Source of the DNA: Candidatus Subteraquimicrobium carltonvillense
GTDB lineage: Bacteria; Actinomycetota; Aquicultoria; Subteraquimicrobiales; Subteraquimicrobiaceae
Length of the DNA: 15,097 nucleotides
NCBI GenBank assembly: GCA_002339355.1
Contig: DDKQ01000030.1
Location: forward strand, 1-15,097
Direction of reading: 5' to 3'
In this document: piece after piece, positions 12,522 to 15,097 of the stretch
Position numbering within the stretch: the first letter of the stretch is position 1
Layout: each line of letters opens with the position of its first letter
Notes under the pieces: model-generated
What the model was told of the DNA's origin: nothing
Seen by the model: the letters and a program-made list of their open reading frames with translations, nothing else
The model's database searches: none
Position numbers and translations under genes: made by a program

Positions 12522-13765
12522 TGTCGTACTTGACCAGTACCGTAGACCACGAATTTTGTGGAGGTAAGGGCCTCTAAAGCCATAGGACCCCTGGCGTGTA
12601 GCTTTTGAGTGCTAATTCCGATCTCGGCACCCATGCCGAATTGCCCGCCGTCGGTAAATCGGGTGGAGGCATTGACGTAAACGGCAGCGGCATCTATTTC
12701 CTCGGTAAATCTCCTGGCGGCATCGTAATTTCTGGTGATGATGGCCTCAGAATGCTTGGTGCCATATTTCTGGATGTGGGCGATGGCTTCATCCAAGGAG
12801 TCCACCACCTTCACCGCGAGTTTCAGATCGAGGTACTCGGTGTGCCAATCCTTCTCGCTTGCCGCTTCCACGCCTGGGCAGAGGGACTGCGTTTTAGGAC
12901 AGCCATAGAGGATGACCTCTCGACCTCGCAGGTCGCTCACGATTTTAGGCAGAAATTCTTCGGCTACATCCTTGTGTACCAAGAGGGTTTCCGCAGCATT
13001 GCAAACGCCTGGGCGCTGACACTTAGCATTTATTACTATCTTCATGGCCATGGATAAATTGGCATCGGCATCCACGTAGACGTGGCAATTTCCCACGCCG
13101 GTTTCGATCACGGGAACGGTTGCCGTCTCGATAACCGTCCGGATGAGGGAGGCTCCGCCTCGGGGAATCAACACATCCACATATTCATTGAGCTTCATGA
13201 GCTCGGTTGCTGCCTCCCGAGCGGTTGTGGATACTGATTGGATGGAATTTTCGGGCAATCCCGCAGAGGTGGAAGCGTCGGATATAATCTCCGTCAAAGC
13301 CAAGTTGGAATTTATGGCCAGAGAACTGCCCCTTAAGATGACCGCATTGCCCGTTTTAATGCACAGACCCGCGGCATCCACGGTGACGTTTGGACGAGCT
13401 TCGTAGATCATGGCCACGACACCAAGTGGTACCCTAACCTGCGTTATCAAAAGACCGTTGGGGACGCGCCAGCCTCGAACTATCTCCCCCACGGGGTCCT
13501 TTAGCGCGGCGACATCTCTTAAGCCCTGAGCCATCTCCTCTATTCGAGATGTATTCAAAAGAAGACGATCCATCAAAGCGGAGCTGATTTTTTTCTCCCT
13601 CCCAACCTCGATATCCCTTTGGTTGGCTTCCAGAATTTTTGAGCTCTCTTTGAGTAAAGCATCGGCCATTGCGTGCAGTGCCCCATTTTTTACCTCTGTG
13701 GAAATGGAGGCGAGCTTGAAGGCGGCTTCCTTCGCCTTCTCGCCCAGTTCCTGAACCTCACTCAT
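12518..13765 (-). CDS. proA: Glutamate-5-semialdehyde dehydrogenase (gamma-glutamyl phosphate reductase) ProA
   Basis: 415 residues, the normal length. It reduces gamma-glutamyl phosphate with NADPH to glutamate-5-semialdehyde, the second step of proline synthesis. The catalytic cysteine is Cys255 in AKCQRPGVCNAAETLLVHK. VPLGVVAMIYEARPNVTVD (112-130) and the C-terminal block STRFTDGGQFGMGAEIGIST are family signatures. The start is well set by AAGGAGG, seven bases before the ATG. It follows proB on the same strand after 89 bp of repeat-bearing spacer. The stop codon sits inside the duplicated M28 fragment, yet the C-terminus (KFVVYGTGQVRQ) looks native. Confidence 0.97.
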   Translation of the reverse strand: MSEVQELGEKAKEAAFKLASISTEVKNGALHAMADALLKESSKILEANQRDIEVGREKKISSALMDRLLLNTSRIEEMAQGLRDVAALKDPVGEIVRGWRVPNGLLITQVRVPLGVVAMIYEARPNVTVDAAGLCIKTGNAVILRGSSLAINSNLALTEIISDASTSAGLPENSIQSVSTTAREAATELMKLNEYVDVLIPRGGASLIRTVIETATVPVIETGVGNCHVYVDADANLSMAMKIVINAKCQRPGVCNAAETLLVHKDVAEEFLPKIVSDLRGREVILYGCPKTQSLCPGVEAASEKDWHTEYLDLKLAVKVVDSLDEAIAHIQKYGTKHSEAIITRNYDAARRFTEEIDAAAVYVNASTRFTDGGQFGMGAEIGISTQKLHARGPMALEALTSTKFVVYGTGQVRQ

Positions 13766-13798
13766 TAGTTAACCTCCTTACCAGCCGGGAGTTTATTA

Positions 13799-13854
13799 GT
13801 TGGGAGTTAGGAGTTTATAAATTTTACTACCAACTCCAAACTCCTTGCTCCAAA
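13799..13854. repeat. Facing heptamer arrays forming a hairpin in the proB-proA spacer
   Basis: GTTGGGA GTTAGGA GTTTATA (13799-13819) faces CAACTCC AAACTCC TTGCTCC (13831-13851). The arms are near-complements (GGAGTT/AACTCC), so an RNA hairpin is likely. The second arm runs into the proB stop codon at 13857-13855. GGGAGTTTATTA at 13787 is a further degenerate copy. Confidence 0.7.
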
Positions 13855-14970
13855 CTATCTCAGGATGACGAGGCAGTCTCGGTGGACTACCTCCTCGCTG
13901 GCATCGGGTAGTATCGCCGAGACCTCCTTGCTCTTTAGCCCTTTTATTCGATTGAGCTCCTGTAGGCTAAAATTGGTCAAACCCTTAGCGAAGACGGTTC
14001 CCTCTTTATCCACGATGTTTACAGCATCTCCCACGCCGAAATCCCCCTCACATTTTGTGATACCGGCGGGGAGAAGGCTTTTACCCCTTTTGAGCAGGGC
14101 ATCCTTCGCTCCCTCATCCACCATCACCGTGCCCCTGGCTATCCTGCCGAATGCTATCCAGAGCTTGCGGCTCTCGACCTTTTTCTTTCCCGGGACGAAG
14201 AATGTTCCCACGGGTTTATAATCCATGATATCCAGAAGCACGCGGGGTCTTTTGCCATGAGCGATTATCATTCCCCTTTGAGCGAAGGTCACTATCTTGG
14301 CTGCCTGGATTTTGGTGACCATTCCCCCGGAGCCAAACCTCGTTCCCGCTCCACCGGCAAGAGCTTCTATTTCGGGGGTGATTTCCTCAACCTCCTGCAA
14401 GAGCCTGGCCTTCGTTGTCTTATGGGGATCCCTCGTATATAGACCTTCAGTATCGGTGAGGGCTATCAAGAGATCAGCCTCAACCAAATTGGAGACGAGA
14501 GCCGCCAAGGTATCGTTATCTCCGAATTTAATCTCATCCACGGCGGTAGTGTCGTTCTCATTGATGATGGGTATGGTCTCTAACTCCAGGAGTTTTTGCA
14601 GAGTATTTCGGGCATTAAGATAATGACGACGCTGGGTGGTATCGTACTGGGTTAAAAGGACCTGCCCCACCTTTATCCCGTGTTTATCGAATAGATTGGT
14701 ATATTGCTGAAGCAGAAGACCCTGCCCAACTGAAGCCGCCGCCTGGAGCTCGGGGATGGTTGTTGGTCGTGCGTCCAGACCCAAACCCTCAACGCCGGCG
14801 GCGATGGCACCGGAGGAAACCAGAAGAAGCTCATATCCCCTTTTCTTCAATTCCGCCATCTGGTCGACGAGATTCGATAGCTGAACGAAATCGAGTCTTC
14901 CCGATGGCGTGGTTATTACACTGGTCCCGACCTTGACCACGATCCTGTGAACCCTACGGAAGGTAATCAT
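13855..14970 (-). CDS. proB: Glutamate 5-kinase ProB with C-terminal PUA domain
   Basis: 371 residues. It phosphorylates glutamate, the first and feedback-controlled step of proline synthesis. The amino acid kinase domain covers about 8-260: RIVVKVGTSVIT, LLVSSGAIAAGVEGLG, INENDTTAVDEIKFGDNDTL, LLIALTDTEGLYTRDP and GSGGMVTKIQAAKI. A PUA domain follows at about 285-365 (RGTVMVDEGAKDALLKRGKS, VGDAVNIVDKEG). An in-frame TGA just upstream limits the start to 14970 or later. The best ribosome binding site, GAGGTGG at 14992-14986, is 15 bases from this ATG but only 5 from an out-of-frame ATG at 14980, so start usage is uncertain; an internal GTG at codon 11 is an alternative. Confidence 0.95.
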   Translation of the reverse strand: MITFRRVHRIVVKVGTSVITTPSGRLDFVQLSNLVDQMAELKKRGYELLLVSSGAIAAGVEGLGLDARPTTIPELQAAASVGQGLLLQQYTNLFDKHGIKVGQVLLTQYDTTQRRHYLNARNTLQKLLELETIPIINENDTTAVDEIKFGDNDTLAALVSNLVEADLLIALTDTEGLYTRDPHKTTKARLLQEVEEITPEIEALAGGAGTRFGSGGMVTKIQAAKIVTFAQRGMIIAHGKRPRVLLDIMDYKPVGTFFVPGKKKVESRKLWIAFGRIARGTVMVDEGAKDALLKRGKSLLPAGITKCEGDFGVGDAVNIVDKEGTVFAKGLTNFSLQELNRIKGLKSKEVSAILPDASEEVVHRDCLVILR

Positions 14971-14980
14971 TCCTTTTCAT
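14954..14980 (-). CDS. Eight-codon leader peptide overlapping the proB start
   Basis: ATG at 14980 with GAGGTGG five bases upstream encodes MKRNDYLP and stops at TAG 14954, 14 bases inside proB. Ribosomes finishing it would be close to the proB ATG (14970), so translational coupling is possible. It is short enough to be chance. Confidence 0.3.
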   Translation of the reverse strand: MKRNDYLP

Positions 14981-15006
14981 GGTATCCACCTCATTTAGAT
15001 TTGATT

Positions 15007-15057
15007 AGCTCAGAGGCTCAGAAGCTGAGTAGCTCATTTTTCAGAGCTCAGAGCTCC
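15007..15057. repeat. Array of AGCTCAG/CAGAGCT-type words upstream of proB
   Basis: CAGAGCT occurs twice in a row (15042-15055). Before it AGCTCAG, AGGCTCAG, AAGCTGAG and TAGCTCA follow each other (about 15007-15035). Some words are mutual complements, so a hairpin can form. Confidence 0.7.
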
Positions 15058-15079
15058 TGACTTGATAAATTACTTGCTA

Positions 15080-15097
15080 TGGTCGGGGTGAAGTGCT
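15080..15097 (+). repeat. Second copy of the start of the structured element at 691
   Basis: All 18 bases TGGTCGGGGTGAAGTGCT are identical to 691-708 and run to the window edge, so the copy may continue outside. The flanking sequence on its left is unrelated. Confidence 0.7.

Noticed and set aside
12605..13057. 150-codon plus-strand ORF inside proA
   Set aside because: It is antisense to a full-length, well-conserved proA.

Overview
This is a bacterial chromosomal segment of moderate GC, with purine-rich ribosome binding sites and ATG, GTG and TTG starts. It carries three lipoproteins with lipoboxes. The set proB, proA, nadD, a LytR-type protein and rsfS, all on the minus strand in that order, is typical of Gram-positive-like lineages (Firmicutes, Actinobacteria, Chloroflexi and deep relatives). 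The taxon cannot be fixed from sequence alone. A free-standing archaeal-type ThrRS editing domain, many decayed genes and repeat-rich spacers suggest a poorly sampled lineage.

Layout. 1-73: tRNA-Ala(GGC), minus. 202-627: stand-alone ThrRS-type editing domain, plus. 691-802: compact junction-like fold whose first 18 bases recur at the right edge of the window. 860-1966: seven-bladed YVTN beta-propeller lipoprotein. 1978-2403: His/Glu-rich membrane protein. 2484-2550: long imperfect palindrome. 2556-3259: VapBC-type toxin-antitoxin operon with a clear promoter and candidate operator. 3359-4169: thiamine-binding MTH1187-family protein preceded by an unknown 147-residue protein. 4196-5571: decay zone holding a GAF/HD-GYP gene with a C-terminal frameshift and a lost N-terminus, abutting a truncated IPT/TIG-like exported protein. 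5679-5825: small possible membrane peptide. 6053-6820: hisF. 6873-7130: remains of a nucleotidyltransferase-like gene. 7191-7991: lipoprotein. 8161-10307: rsfS, LytR_C-type protein and nadD. 10539-11612: M28 peptidase lipoprotein. 11613-12517: hairpins, tandem repeats and a repeat-containing ORF. 12518-14970: proA and proB.

How genes work together. ProB and ProA make glutamate-5-semialdehyde for proline. NadD makes deamido-NAD and RsfS silences idle ribosomes; their linkage to proBA is conserved in many bacteria, but here it is split by the M28 gene and about 0.9 kb of repeat-rich DNA. A 53-bp fragment of the M28 gene (50/53 identical) lies at the end of proA, so that insertion has a visible scar.

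Most unusual features: (1) the stand-alone editing domain, in which the usual lysine position appears to be Asn; (2) at least six spacer arrays of 7-8-nt near-repeats, each with a different word but the same period, four of them abutting a stop codon; (3) the repeated structured element at 691; (4) the long palindrome after vapC; (5) the M28 fragment scar beside proA.
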